From Agrobacterium cucumeris (GTDB lineage Bacteria > Pseudomonadota > Alphaproteobacteria > Rhizobiales > Rhizobiaceae), in contig NZ_CP080388.1 of NCBI RefSeq assembly GCF_030036535.1, positions 310,001 through 374,000 of the forward strand: a stretch of DNA of 64,000 nt, in the 5' to 3' direction. The notes below the pieces were generated by a model. That model was not told the origin of the DNA and did not search any database. It saw only the letters and a list, made by a program, of their open reading frames with translations. Positions 25,773 to 33,667 of the stretch are shown here, piece after piece (positions within the stretch are counted from its first letter, which is position 1; each line of letters begins with the position of its first letter). The translations under genes and the position numbers were made by a program.

Positions 25773-25813
25773 ATTTTCAAGAGTCCGCTGCGAGGCGGCA
25801 GACTCTTGAAAAT
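25773..25813 (+). terminator. Long stem-loop between sitD and the DUF1328 gene
   Basis: ATTTTCAAGAGTC (25773-25785) and GACTCTTGAAAAT (25801-25813) are perfect 13-base complements with a 15-base loop. The stem lies 48 bases after sitD and 20 bases before the next start codon. No T-run follows, so it could be an attenuator or a processing site in the leader of the small gene. Confidence 0.6.
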
Positions 25814-25833
25814 TAAGCGAAAGGGGAAGCTCC

Positions 25834-26007
25834 ATGCTGAAATGGGCTCTTATTTTCTTTGTTATTTCTTTGATTGCGGGCGTATTCGGCTTTACCGGCA
25901 TTTCGGCAGCGGCGGCGGGCGTGGCCCGAATTCTGTTCTTCATCGCCGTGGTGATCTTCCTGGTCTTCCTCGTGCTTGCACTGATGGCCGGAAGCGCCGT
26001 CGTCTGA
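25834..26007 (+). CDS. DUF1328 family small membrane protein
   Basis: 57 residues beginning [20 protein letters not shown] and continuing through a [15 protein letters not shown] turn into a second hydrophobic helix ([15 protein letters not shown]). This is the two-helix hairpin of the DUF1328/YtjA family, inner-membrane microproteins often seen in stress regulons; function unknown. The ribosome site is AAGGGGAAGC. A strong terminator follows within 10 bases, so it is a complete short unit. Confidence 0.9.
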   Translation: MLKWALIFFVISLIAGVFGFTGISAAAAGVARILFFIAVVIFLVFLVLALMAGSAVV

Positions 26008-26010
26008 ATA

Positions 26011-26045
26011 AAAAAGGCGACCGGCTTTTACGCCGGTCGCCTCTT
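26011..26045 (+). terminator. Terminator after the DUF1328 gene
   Basis: GGCGACCGGC (26016-26025) and GCCGGTCGCC (26032-26041) pair around TTTTAC, with A-rich sequence before and T-rich after. It can serve both the small gene and the convergent SDR gene. Confidence 0.85.
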
Positions 26046-26064
26046 CTCTTTTCTTTTAAAAAGC

Positions 26065-26796
26065 TCAGCCCGTCCAGCCGCCGTCGATCACATGGATCTG
26101 GCCGGTGGTGAAGCCTGCCTCATCCGAAGCAAGGTAAGTGACGAGCGCGGCGATTTCTTCCGGCGTCGCGATGCGACCCATCGGCTGGCGGGCAATGAAG
26201 TCCGCGAGCGCCTGTTCGTAATTGCCAGTGGCGCGCAGGCGGTCATGCAAGGACGGGCTATCGACCGTGCCGGGGCAGATGGCGTTGCAGCGGATACCCT
26301 TGGTGACGAAATCGGCGGCGATGGCCTTCGTCAGACCCACGACGGCCGCTTTGGATGCGGTATAAGCGAAGCGGTTCGGCACGCCCTTCACGCTTGATGC
26401 AACCGAGGACATGTTGACGATCGCGCCCTTGCCCTTTTCCAGCATGCCGGGCAGGAAGGCGCGGCAGGTGCGATACATGGCCTTGGCATTGAGATCGAAC
26501 GAGAAATCCCAGTCTTTTTCCTCGCAATCGAGAATGGTACCGGAATGCACGAAACCGGCGCAGTTGAACAGCACGTCGGCATGGCCGATATCGGCGGCGA
26601 AATCCTTGACGCCTTCGCCATCCAGCACGTTCAGAACCCGCGTTTCCGCACCCTTCAGGGTGGAAAGCGCCTGTTCGTTGATATCGGTGGCGATGACGCG
26701 CGCGCCAAGCGAGATGAACCGCTCCGCCGTCGCCCGGCCGATACCCTGGCCGGCGGCGGTGATCACCACTGTCCGGCCGTTAAAATCCTGCACCAT
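26065..26796 (-). CDS. Short-chain dehydrogenase/reductase
   Basis: 243 residues with a classical Rossmann SDR layout: cofactor loop TAAGQGIGRAT (residues 13-23), an acidic ATDIN after the second strand that favours NAD(H), NCAG in strand 4, and the catalytic Ser (NMSSVASS) with Tyr-x3-Lys (YTASK). The overall pattern (LNVLDGEGV, CPGTVDSPSL, MGRIATPEEIAAL) resembles sugar-acid dehydrogenases of the 2-keto-3-deoxy-fuconate type, but the substrate is not proven. MVQDFNG at 26796 is preceded by GGGAGGC. Divergent from an IclR regulator. Confidence 0.88.
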   Translation of the reverse strand: MVQDFNGRTVVITAAGQGIGRATAERFISLGARVIATDINEQALSTLKGAETRVLNVLDGEGVKDFAADIGHADVLFNCAGFVHSGTILDCEEKDWDFSFDLNAKAMYRTCRAFLPGMLEKGKGAIVNMSSVASSVKGVPNRFAYTASKAAVVGLTKAIAADFVTKGIRCNAICPGTVDSPSLHDRLRATGNYEQALADFIARQPMGRIATPEEIAALVTYLASDEAGFTTGQIHVIDGGWTG

Positions 26797-26875
26797 GAAT
26801 AGCCTCCCGCTATAGCGCGCCCGCCCATCGGGGTTCAGGCCGCTGAATTTCAGTGATCTCAAATATGGATCGACA

Positions 26876-26903
26876 ATTCATATGTAAACGCGGTATTCAT
26901 ATG
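26876..26903. promoter_or_regulatory. Direct repeat ATTCATATG in the SDR/IclR divergent promoter
   Basis: ATTCATATG occurs at 26876-26884 and 26895-26903, 19 bases apart, close to two helical turns. The second overlaps the IclR start codon. This is a candidate binding site for the IclR protein acting on both divergent genes. Confidence 0.4.
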
Positions 26904-27725
26904 GCGTCAAGCAAACTTGCGCCGCAACCGCGCAAAACGCATCGAGGCCAGATGACAGAAGACGACAGCGAAAGATACCGCGCCCCCGCCCTCGACAAGG
27001 GCCTGGACATTCTCGAGCTTCTGGCCCGCACCGATGGCGGGCTGACACAGATCGAGATCGCCAAGGCCGTCGGCAAAAGCCCCAACGAGCTTTACCGCAT
27101 GCTTGACCGGTTGGTGCGCCGGGGTTACGTGCAGCGGCTTGAGGGCGACCGTTTTTCGCTGACGCTGAAAATGTTCGGGCTGGCGCATTTCCACGCGCCG
27201 GTCCGCCGGCTCGTTTCTTTTGCCGCGCCTGTCATGCGTGATTTTTCCGCAAGCGCCGAACAGGCCTGCCATCTGGCCGTTTATGACCGCGGCAGCGTTG
27301 TCGTTATCGCCCAGCAGGAATCCTCCACCTATTGGGCCATGTCGATGCGGGTGGGCGCGCAGATGAGCCTGTTCCACACCGGCTCCGGCCATGTGCTGCT
27401 CGCCTTCCAGACCGAAGCGCAGCGCGAGATCATGATCACCGAACAGGTGCGCGGCAGTGGCGAGACCGTGCCTCCCGATCTCACCGAGCGGCTACGGCAG
27501 GTACGCAGCAACGGTTTCGAATCCATGGACAGCCTGCAGACCGCTGGCGTCCGCAATATTTCCGCCCCGGTGCTGACGCTCGACGGCACGGCGCTTGCCG
27601 TCATCACCTGCCCCTATATCACGCCGCTTGGTGGCAAGGCGCCCACGCGTGAGGCTTGCGAAGGGCTGATCCGCGATGCGGCAAAGCGCATTTCCGAGGT
27701 GGCGACTGGAAAAGGAACCGACTAA
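26901..27725 (+). CDS. IclR-family transcriptional regulator
   Basis: 274 residues. A basic N-terminal tail precedes the winged helix-turn-helix (LDKGLDILELLARTDGGLTQ, then EIAKAVGKSPNELYRMLDRLVRRGYV, about residues 33-80) and the IclR effector domain (from about residue 100: QACHLAVYDRGSVVVIAQQ; HTGSGHVLLAF; VRNISAPVLTLDG). Effectors are usually sugar acids or aromatics. The start at 26901 is tentative because no clear ribosome site precedes it; the ATG at 26952 is possible. It likely controls the divergent SDR gene. Confidence 0.9.
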   Translation: MASSKLAPQPRKTHRGQMTEDDSERYRAPALDKGLDILELLARTDGGLTQIEIAKAVGKSPNELYRMLDRLVRRGYVQRLEGDRFSLTLKMFGLAHFHAPVRRLVSFAAPVMRDFSASAEQACHLAVYDRGSVVVIAQQESSTYWAMSMRVGAQMSLFHTGSGHVLLAFQTEAQREIMITEQVRGSGETVPPDLTERLRQVRSNGFESMDSLQTAGVRNISAPVLTLDGTALAVITCPYITPLGGKAPTREACEGLIRDAAKRISEVATGKGTD

Positions 27726-27735
27726 GGCGAACAAA

Positions 27736-27768
27736 AAAACGCGACCGGCAGGGGACCGATCGCGTTTT
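27736..27768. terminator. Bidirectional hairpin after the IclR gene
   Basis: AAAACGCGA and TCGCGTTTT, with additional CGG/CCG pairing inside, form a stem flanked by A and T runs 11 bases after the IclR stop. It could serve either direction. Confidence 0.7.
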
Positions 27769-27800
27769 GAGTGACTGGAGATTTATGCTGTGTAAACGCA

Positions 27801-27829
27801 AGGGGAACGTGGATTGTTCCCCTTTTTTT
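27801..27829 (+). terminator. Terminator between iclR and tal
   Basis: AGGGGAAC and GTTCCCCT enclose GTGGATT and are followed by TTTTTTT, directly next to the tal stop. It is a good rightward terminator, so the convergent pair is insulated by two hairpins. Confidence 0.8.
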
Positions 27830-27830
27830 A

Positions 27831-28796
27831 TCAGGCCGCAGCCAGCGTCAGTTCCTTGCGGACCATTTCGCGCAGCGTCACCAGATCCTTGGCGAACAGG
27901 CGGATGCCTTCCGAGAGCTTCTCGGTTGCCATTGCGTCTTCGTTCATTGCCCAGCGGAATGCCTTTTCATCGAGCGACTTCAGCGGCTCGGGCTTGGCAT
28001 TGTCCGGCGAGAGCTTGCGCTCCAGTTTGCCGCTGTCCTTGTCCAGCTCTTCCAGCAGCGCCGGGCTGATCGTCAGGCGATCGCAACCGGCAAGCGCTTC
28101 GATTTCGCCGACGTTGCGGAAGGACGCGCCCATGACGACGGTGCTGATGCCATTGGCCTTGTAGTAGTTGTAGATGCTGCGCACCGAAACAACGCCCGGA
28201 TCGGTCTCGGCGGTGTAGTTCTCACCGGTGGACTTCTTGTACCAGTCGAGGATACGGCCGACGAAAGGCGAAATGAGGAAGACCTTGGCTTCGGCGCAGG
28301 CAATTGCCTGAGCCTGCGAGAAGAGCAGCGTCAAGTTGCAATCGATGCCTTCGGACTGGAGAACCTCGGCTGCCTTGATGCCTTCCCAGGTGGAAGCAAG
28401 CTTGATGAGGATGCGCTCGCGCTCGATGCCGCGCTCCTTATAGGCCGCGATGATCTGGTGCGCCTTGGCGATGGAAGCCTGCGTATCGAAAGAGAGGTCG
28501 GCATCCACTTCGGTGGAGACGCGGCCGGGAACGAGACCCGCAAGTGCAGCGCCAACGGAAATGGCAAGACGGTCTGCAACGGCGGCAACCACGGCGTCGG
28601 ACTGGCCGCCCTGCGTCTTGCCCCATGCGACGGCTTCCTTCACCGCATCCGCAAAGGCCGGCGTGCCGAGTGCCTTCAGAACGATGGTGGGGTTGGTGGT
28701 GCAATCAACCGGCTTCAGGCGCGCAACCGCCTCGATATCGCCGGTGTCGGCAACAACCGTGGTGATGGCGCGAAGTTGTTCGAGTTTGGACGTCAT
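27831..28796 (-). CDS. tal: Transaldolase
   Basis: 321 residues, the usual length of TalA/TalB-type enzymes. They move a dihydroxyacetone unit between sedoheptulose-7-phosphate and glyceraldehyde-3-phosphate in the pentose phosphate pathway. Family landmarks are VDCTTNPTI near residue 30, the Schiff-base lysine in [38 protein letters not shown] and [17 protein letters not shown] at 28796 is the family start; the longer frame adds 50 residues overlapping the divergent regulator's promoter. Pentose metabolism links it to the xyl genes and the neighbouring SorC gene. Confidence 0.96.
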   Translation of the reverse strand: MTSKLEQLRAITTVVADTGDIEAVARLKPVDCTTNPTIVLKALGTPAFADAVKEAVAWGKTQGGQSDAVVAAVADRLAISVGAALAGLVPGRVSTEVDADLSFDTQASIAKAHQIIAAYKERGIERERILIKLASTWEGIKAAEVLQSEGIDCNLTLLFSQAQAIACAEAKVFLISPFVGRILDWYKKSTGENYTAETDPGVVSVRSIYNYYKANGISTVVMGASFRNVGEIEALAGCDRLTISPALLEELDKDSGKLERKLSPDNAKPEPLKSLDEKAFRWAMNEDAMATEKLSEGIRLFAKDLVTLREMVRKELTLAAA

Positions 28797-28990
28797 ATCG
28801 AATGATCCTTCATGATCTCTTGAAAACTTGCTCACCCGTCTTTTCGTTCCCGCACCATGGGTGCGCCCAAGGCCGAAATCGCGGTTTGTCCGGCTCCGAC
28901 TATCGCAAGCGGCACGGTCGAAAGTCAAGACATTTGCGCATCGCAATTGACATAAGTTTCACGCCTGCGATACTCCGTACGATAAAGAGA

Positions 28991-29977
28991 ATGGCGGAAA
29001 CCGTGGCGAAACTGAGAAGAGAAACCCATACGGCCTATTCGGAAGCGGCATCGCTGAGGCTGCGCGCCGCTTGGCTTTATTATAACCAGGGCATGACGCA
29101 AAAAGACGTCGCCGAAAAACTGGGGATCAGCCGCTCCACCGTCATCCGCCTGCTCGACGAGGCGATGAAACGCTCGGAAGTGCAGATCTGGATCAATGAG
29201 GGCATCGAGGATTTCGTGGCGCTGGCCGGCCAGCTGGAAGCGGCCTACGGGCTGGATGAGGCCGTCATCATCCCCTGTCCCGAGAAGGCAAGCGCCGAAA
29301 GCACCGCCAAGGCGGTCGGTCTGGCACTTGGGCAATTCCTCTCCGAGGTGGTGCCGAACGGCGCCACCATCGGTGTCGGCTGGGGCCGCACCATGACCGC
29401 CTCGCTTTCCAGCTTTCGTCCGCCGCGCCGGGAAAACTGCAAGGTCGTCTCGCTGCTCGGCGGTATCGTCGCCGTGCACCAGACCAACCCCCTCGACTAC
29501 ACCTGGCGGCTGGCAAGCGCGCTTGGGGCCGAATGTTACATGTTTCTGGCACCGCTGCTGGTGGATTCCGTTGAGACCAAACGGGCACTGATCGAAAAAT
29601 GCGGGCTCGCCACACTTTACGATCTGGCCGAGACGCTGGACCTTGCCATCGTTTCCTGCGGCGATATCGGCCCGCATTCCACATCGCTGTCGGAAGGTTT
29701 CATTTCGAAGGAGACGCTGCGCGAACTCATCGATGCCGGCTGCGTCTGCGATACCATGTTTAACTTCATCGATGCGGAAGGCCGCTCCGTCGACCACCCG
29801 ATCAACGAGCGCGCCATGGCGATCGATCTCGATACGCTGCGCAAGGCCAAACACATCGTTCTCGCCTCTGGCGGCGCCCACCGCGCCATCGCCATCCGCG
29901 CCACCATCAAACGCACCGGCTGCAACACGCTGATCACCGATGAGGCGGCGGCGCGGGCGTTGATGGAGCTGGTTTAG
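28991..29977 (+). CDS. SorC/DeoR-family sugar-binding transcriptional regulator
   Basis: 328 residues. The N-terminal helix-turn-helix (RAAWLYYNQGMTQKDVAEKL, then GISRSTVIRLLDEA, about residues 23-56) is joined to a SorC sugar-binding domain (GATIGVGWGRTM; VVSLLGGIVAV; DLAIVSCGDIGP; VLASGGAHRAIAIRA). These regulators sense phosphorylated sugars. AAAGAGA precedes the ATG at 28991. Divergent placement from tal, 194 bases apart, suggests it regulates transaldolase or pentose/polyol genes. Confidence 0.9.
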   Translation: MAETVAKLRRETHTAYSEAASLRLRAAWLYYNQGMTQKDVAEKLGISRSTVIRLLDEAMKRSEVQIWINEGIEDFVALAGQLEAAYGLDEAVIIPCPEKASAESTAKAVGLALGQFLSEVVPNGATIGVGWGRTMTASLSSFRPPRRENCKVVSLLGGIVAVHQTNPLDYTWRLASALGAECYMFLAPLLVDSVETKRALIEKCGLATLYDLAETLDLAIVSCGDIGPHSTSLSEGFISKETLRELIDAGCVCDTMFNFIDAEGRSVDHPINERAMAIDLDTLRKAKHIVLASGGAHRAIAIRATIKRTGCNTLITDEAAARALMELV

Positions 29978-30041
29978 GCTTCACGCTTAAAACACCCTGC
30001 CATTGCGGGACTGAGTTGAGGCCTTCTCGGTTTTATTCTCC

Positions 30042-30156
30042 CCGTCATACCGGCCTTGAGCCGGTATCCAGCCAGCCCAAGTCCTTGGGCTGAAAAGACT
30101 CTTTCCGTCGCGCAGACGCACGCCGGCTGGATTCCGGCTCAAGGCCGGAATGACGG
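30042..30156. repeat. GTCATNCCGG-type composite palindrome, copy 2
   Basis: The left outer arm CCGTCATACCGGCCTTGAGC and the right outer arm GCTCAAGGCCGGAATGACGG frame an inner GCCAGCCCAAG/CTTGGGCTG hairpin and a GCCGGCTGGATTCCGG segment. The same modular layout recurs at 55146-55259. It fills most of the space between the SorC gene and the Ada-type gene. Confidence 0.8.
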
Positions 30157-30196
30157 AAGTGGTACGAAAGTTCGGCAAAGACAATCCAGGTCTCTC

Positions 30197-31069
30197 TCAA
30201 ACCTTACCCGTCTCCCAACCAAGCATCGCCCGCTTGCGGGTCAGCCCCCAGTGATAACCCGTCAGCGCCCCGCTTTTGCCGACGGCACGGTGGCAGGGGA
30301 CAACGAAGGAGACCGGGTTGGCGCCGACCGCGGCACCCACGGCGCGGGATGCTGTGGGCTGACCGATATCACAGGCGATGTGGGAATAGGTGACGGCGCG
30401 ACCCATCGGGATTTTCAGCAGGCTTTCCCACACCCGCACCTGAAAATCCGTGCCGAGCAGCACGACACGCAGCGGCCTGTCCGACTGCCATAAAGACGGT
30501 TCGAAAATACGGGCGGCGTAAGATGCGGTCGCCTCGCGATCTTCGACATAATCGGCATTCGGCCAGCGGCCGGCCATATCTTCGAAACAGGCCCTTTCTT
30601 CGCCCGGATCGGCAAAAGCGCAGCCGGCAAGGCCTCGATCCGTCACCATGACCAATGCAAGACCGAAGGGCGAAGCGTGGAAACCGTAGCGGATCGTCAG
30701 CCCGCCGCCCTTGGCCTTCCATTCGCCGGGCGACATGGCCTCATGGGTGACGAACAGATCGTGCAGGCGGCCCGGCCCCGACATGCCAACCTCGATCGAG
30801 GTTTCGAGCAGCGGTAGATCTTCCTCGCGCAGCAACCTCTTGGCATGATCGAGCGTCACGGCCTGCAGGAATGCCTTGGGCGACAGACCGGCCCAGCGGG
30901 TGAAGGTTTTCTGCAATTGCGTCGGCGACTGGCCGAGCCTTGCGGCAATGGCTTCGAGGGAGGGCTGCTCGCGATAATCCAGCGTCAAAAGCTCGATAAC
31001 CCCGCGTACCGTCTCGTAATCGGTGCCGATGGGGGTGATGTCTTCATTCAGCATGATGTTGGCGTTCAT
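30197..31069 (-). CDS. AraC-type domain plus methylated-DNA--protein-cysteine methyltransferase (truncated Ada type)
   Basis: 290 residues. Residues 20-115 form an AraC-like DNA-binding domain (LEAIAARLGQSPTQLQKTFTRWAGLSPKAF). The C-terminal half is an O6-alkylguanine transferase with FQVRVWESLLKIPMGRAVTY and the active-site motif PCHR at about residues 256-259. The N-terminal AdaA domain with its zinc-bound methyl-accepting cysteine is absent, so it can repair O6-methylguanine but probably cannot sense methylphosphotriesters as E. coli Ada does. AGGAGAAATGCA precedes the start. Confidence 0.93.
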   Translation of the reverse strand: MNANIMLNEDITPIGTDYETVRGVIELLTLDYREQPSLEAIAARLGQSPTQLQKTFTRWAGLSPKAFLQAVTLDHAKRLLREEDLPLLETSIEVGMSGPGRLHDLFVTHEAMSPGEWKAKGGGLTIRYGFHASPFGLALVMVTDRGLAGCAFADPGEERACFEDMAGRWPNADYVEDREATASYAARIFEPSLWQSDRPLRVVLLGTDFQVRVWESLLKIPMGRAVTYSHIACDIGQPTASRAVGAAVGANPVSFVVPCHRAVGKSGALTGYHWGLTRKRAMLGWETGKV

Positions 31070-31217
31070 TGCATTTCTCCTAACGCCTCACACAAAACCA
31101 CTAAAGCGCGTTCGTCTCCACCCGTTTCTTGCGTCCAACATTCTTCGATCTGGAGCAAGGCAATTTTCCACTCACGGTCCGATTGACAGCACCGCATAAA
31201 TGTTCCCTAATAAAATT

Positions 31218-31234
31218 GGTAAGACAATCTTACC
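31218..31234. promoter_or_regulatory. Palindromic operator upstream of the GntR-type gene
   Basis: GGTAAGACAATCTTACC has perfect 7-base arms around CAA. FadR/UxuR-type GntR repressors usually bind TGGTNNNACCA-like palindromes, so this is a likely autoregulatory site controlling the whole uronate operon. Confidence 0.65.
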
Positions 31235-31275
31235 GCTTGCGCGAAGGGGGGAGACTTTCGCGCTGGGAGGATATC

Positions 31276-31992
31276 ATGTTTGTGGCTCTGGAGCCGCGCC
31301 GCCTTTACCGGCTGGTCGCGGAACAAATTCGCTTGCTCATCGAGAGCGGGGAACTGACGGATGGTCAGCGCCTGCCGGCGGAACGCGACCTTGCCGAACG
31401 CTTCGGCGTATCCCGCCCGACAGTGCGGGAGGCGCTGATCGTTCTGGAAGTGGAAGGTCATATCCACATCCGCATGGGTTCGGGCGTTTATGTAAACGCA
31501 TCGCGCAAACCGGACGCGCAAAAGCCGCCAATGCCGGATGCGCATGGGCCATTCGAAATCCTGCAGGCGCGCTGCATCATCGAAAGTGCGATTGCGGAAG
31601 AGGCCGCACGGCTTGCCACACCGGAATGCATCGCCAAGCTCGATGATATCATCGAACGCATGGCCGGCGCGCTCGACAGCTCGCCACAGGCGCTCAATTT
31701 CGACCGGGCCTTCCACACCGCGATTGCCGATATCATCGGCAATTCGGCGCTCAATCGCTTTACCGGCCTGATCTATGACGAGCGCAGCCTGTCACCCTTT
31801 TTCGAAAAGCTCGCCAGCTATTTCGAGGGACCGCACACATGGAACCTCGCCGTGCAGGAGCACCGCGCAATCCGCGACGCCATTGCCGCCAACGACCCGG
31901 AAGGTGCCCGCGAGGCGATGCGGCAGCATCTGACGCTGTCGCAAAAGAGATTTTCCGAGAGTTTCGGGGAGGAAACAATCGGGGAAGAGTGA
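31276..31992 (+). CDS. GntR-family (FadR/FCD subfamily) regulator, probable uronate repressor
   Basis: 238 residues. The winged helix-turn-helix (LVAEQIRLLIESGELTDGQR, then LPAERDLAERFGVSRPTVREALIVLEVEG, about residues 12-62) is followed by an FCD effector domain. FCD metal-site histidines are visible in DRAFHTAIADI and the EHRAIRDAI and MRQHL helices. GGGAGGATATC precedes the ATG at 31276. It opens an apparent operon with the TRAP transporter, a zinc dehydrogenase and mannonate dehydratase, which points to hexuronate or aldonate as inducer (compare UxuR/ExuR). Confidence 0.9.
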   Translation: MFVALEPRRLYRLVAEQIRLLIESGELTDGQRLPAERDLAERFGVSRPTVREALIVLEVEGHIHIRMGSGVYVNASRKPDAQKPPMPDAHGPFEILQARCIIESAIAEEAARLATPECIAKLDDIIERMAGALDSSPQALNFDRAFHTAIADIIGNSALNRFTGLIYDERSLSPFFEKLASYFEGPHTWNLAVQEHRAIRDAIAANDPEGAREAMRQHLTLSQKRFSESFGEETIGEE

Positions 31993-32055
31993 CCGTCGCC
32001 GCAACCGGCAACGGAAAAAACAGCACATCTGGCTTTAATTCGGGAGGAGTTAAGA

Positions 32056-33030
32056 ATGAAAATCAGATTGTCGACTTTGATGGGCGCAACAGCCGCCATC
32101 CTGCTTTCCGCCCTGGCGGCGCAGGCACAGACCACGCTGAAATGGGCGCATGTCTACGAGACTTCCGAACCGTTCCACACCGATTCGGTCTGGGCGGCGG
32201 AAGAGATCGCCAAGCGCACCGATGGCCGTTACAAGGTGGATGTTTTCCCCGCCTCGCAGCTTGGCAAGGAAGCCGATATCAATCAAGGCCTGAAGATCGG
32301 CACCGTTGACATCATCATCTCCGGTTCGAGCTTTGCCGCACGTGATTTCAAGCCGATCGGCGTCACCTATTTCCCTTACATCTTCCGCGATCCGAGCCAT
32401 CTGATCGCCTATACCAAGAGCGATATCTTCAAGCGCCTCGCCAAGGGTTATGAAGACAAGACCGGCAACCACATCGCCGCCGTCAGCTATTACGGCACGC
32501 GCCACACCACATCCAACAAGCCGATTGCCGCCTGCGCCGACATGGCGGGCCTGAAGATGCGCGTTCCCGACGTTCCGGCCTATCTGGCCATGCCGCGCGC
32601 CTGCGGCGCCAACACCACGCCGATTGCCTTCGCGGAAGTCTATCTGGCGCTGCAGAACGGCACCGTCGATGCGCAGGAAAATCCGCTGACCACCATCGAG
32701 GCGAAGAAGTTCTTCGAAGTGCAGAAGAACATCGTCCTGACCGGCCACATCGTTGACCACCTCAACACGGTGATCTCGAAGAACCTCTGGTCGCAGCTCT
32801 CCGATGACGACAAGAAAATCTTCACCGAAGTCATGCAGGAAGCCGCCGAGCGGACCACCAAGACCATCGATGAACGCGAGAAAAGCCTCGTCGAAGACTT
32901 CAAGAAGCGCGGCCTGACCGTTGCCGAAGTCGACAAGGCCGACTTCGAAAAGAACGTCATCGAAAAAGTGAAGTTCGAGGACTTCGGTTACGACAAGGCC
33001 GACTGGGAAGCCATTCGCGCCGTCAAGTGA
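32056..33030 (+). CDS. TRAP transporter substrate-binding protein (DctP family)
   Basis: 324 residues. The signal peptide (MKIRLSTLMGATAAILLSAL, cleavage after AQA) precedes a DctP fold. Recognisable blocks are LKWAHVYETSEPFH, SQLGKEADINQGLKIGTVDI, LKMRVPDVPAYLAMPRACGANTTPIAF and NGTVDAQENPLTTIEAKKFFEVQK, the latter two including the conserved arginine that contacts the substrate carboxylate. Preceded by GGGAGGAG. In this operon the ligand is probably a hexuronate such as glucuronate or galacturonate, as in many uxuA-linked TRAP systems. Confidence 0.92.
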   Translation: MKIRLSTLMGATAAILLSALAAQAQTTLKWAHVYETSEPFHTDSVWAAEEIAKRTDGRYKVDVFPASQLGKEADINQGLKIGTVDIIISGSSFAARDFKPIGVTYFPYIFRDPSHLIAYTKSDIFKRLAKGYEDKTGNHIAAVSYYGTRHTTSNKPIAACADMAGLKMRVPDVPAYLAMPRACGANTTPIAFAEVYLALQNGTVDAQENPLTTIEAKKFFEVQKNIVLTGHIVDHLNTVISKNLWSQLSDDDKKIFTEVMQEAAERTTKTIDEREKSLVEDFKKRGLTVAEVDKADFEKNVIEKVKFEDFGYDKADWEAIRAVK

Positions 33031-33040
33031 GCCAAGATCC

Positions 33041-33062
33041 GGTGCGGCTTCTTTGCCGCACC
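33041..33062 (+). terminator. Hairpin between TRAP dctP-type and dctQ-type genes
   Basis: GGTGCGGC and GCCGCACC pair around TTCTTT, with no T-run after. It probably stabilises the upstream mRNA of the binding protein. Confidence 0.55.
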
Positions 33063-33090
33063 GCCCTTTCTCTCCAGACGGGATATCTCA

Positions 33091-33663
33091 ATGTCGCAGG
33101 AAATCCATACTCAGGTCACCCCTGAGGAACTCGCCCATACGTTCGATGAGGCGCCGCCCGAGGTCGATCTCAAGGTCTATTCATTCGAGGACTGGGTCAC
33201 GCTCGGCCTTTTCTGGCTGATGACGGGCTGCGTGTTCCTTCAGTTCTTCACCCGCTACGTGCTCAACAACAGTTACGCCTGGACGGAAGAAATCGCCGTC
33301 AACTGCCTGATCGGCGTGGTGTTTTTAGGGTCGGTCATGTGCGTGCGTATGTCGCGCCACATTCAGGTGGATGTGCTTTATCACTATGTGCCGCCGCAGG
33401 TGGCCCGCGCCATGTCGATCCTTGTCGATGTGCTGCGCATCCTGTTCTTCGCCTACACGTCCTGGCTGATGTGGCGTTATCTGGAAATTGTCGCGGATGA
33501 GGAAATGGTCACCGTGGCGCTGCCGCGCAACATCGTTTTCTACACGGTTCTGGCGGCATTTGTCTTGATGTTCTTCCGGTCCGTGCAGGTGTTCATCGCC
33601 AATATGCAGCGCGGCTATTCCGTTCTGGAACGGCCCGAAGAATTCCAGAGCGCGGGGGATTGA
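33091..33663 (+). CDS. TRAP transporter small permease (DctQ family)
   Basis: 190 residues with four hydrophobic segments (VTLGLFWLMTGCVFLQFFTRY; EEIAVNCLIGVVFLGSVMCV; ILVDVLRILFFAYTSWLMW; NIVFYTVLAAFVLMFF). The conserved region FTRYVLNNSYAWTEEIA is typical of DctQ subunits, which brace the large subunit. It starts 60 bases after the binding-protein gene and ends 4 bases before the large permease gene. Confidence 0.92.
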   Translation: MSQEIHTQVTPEELAHTFDEAPPEVDLKVYSFEDWVTLGLFWLMTGCVFLQFFTRYVLNNSYAWTEEIAVNCLIGVVFLGSVMCVRMSRHIQVDVLYHYVPPQVARAMSILVDVLRILFFAYTSWLMWRYLEIVADEEMVTVALPRNIVFYTVLAAFVLMFFRSVQVFIANMQRGYSVLERPEEFQSAGD

Positions 33664-33667
33664 TCAG

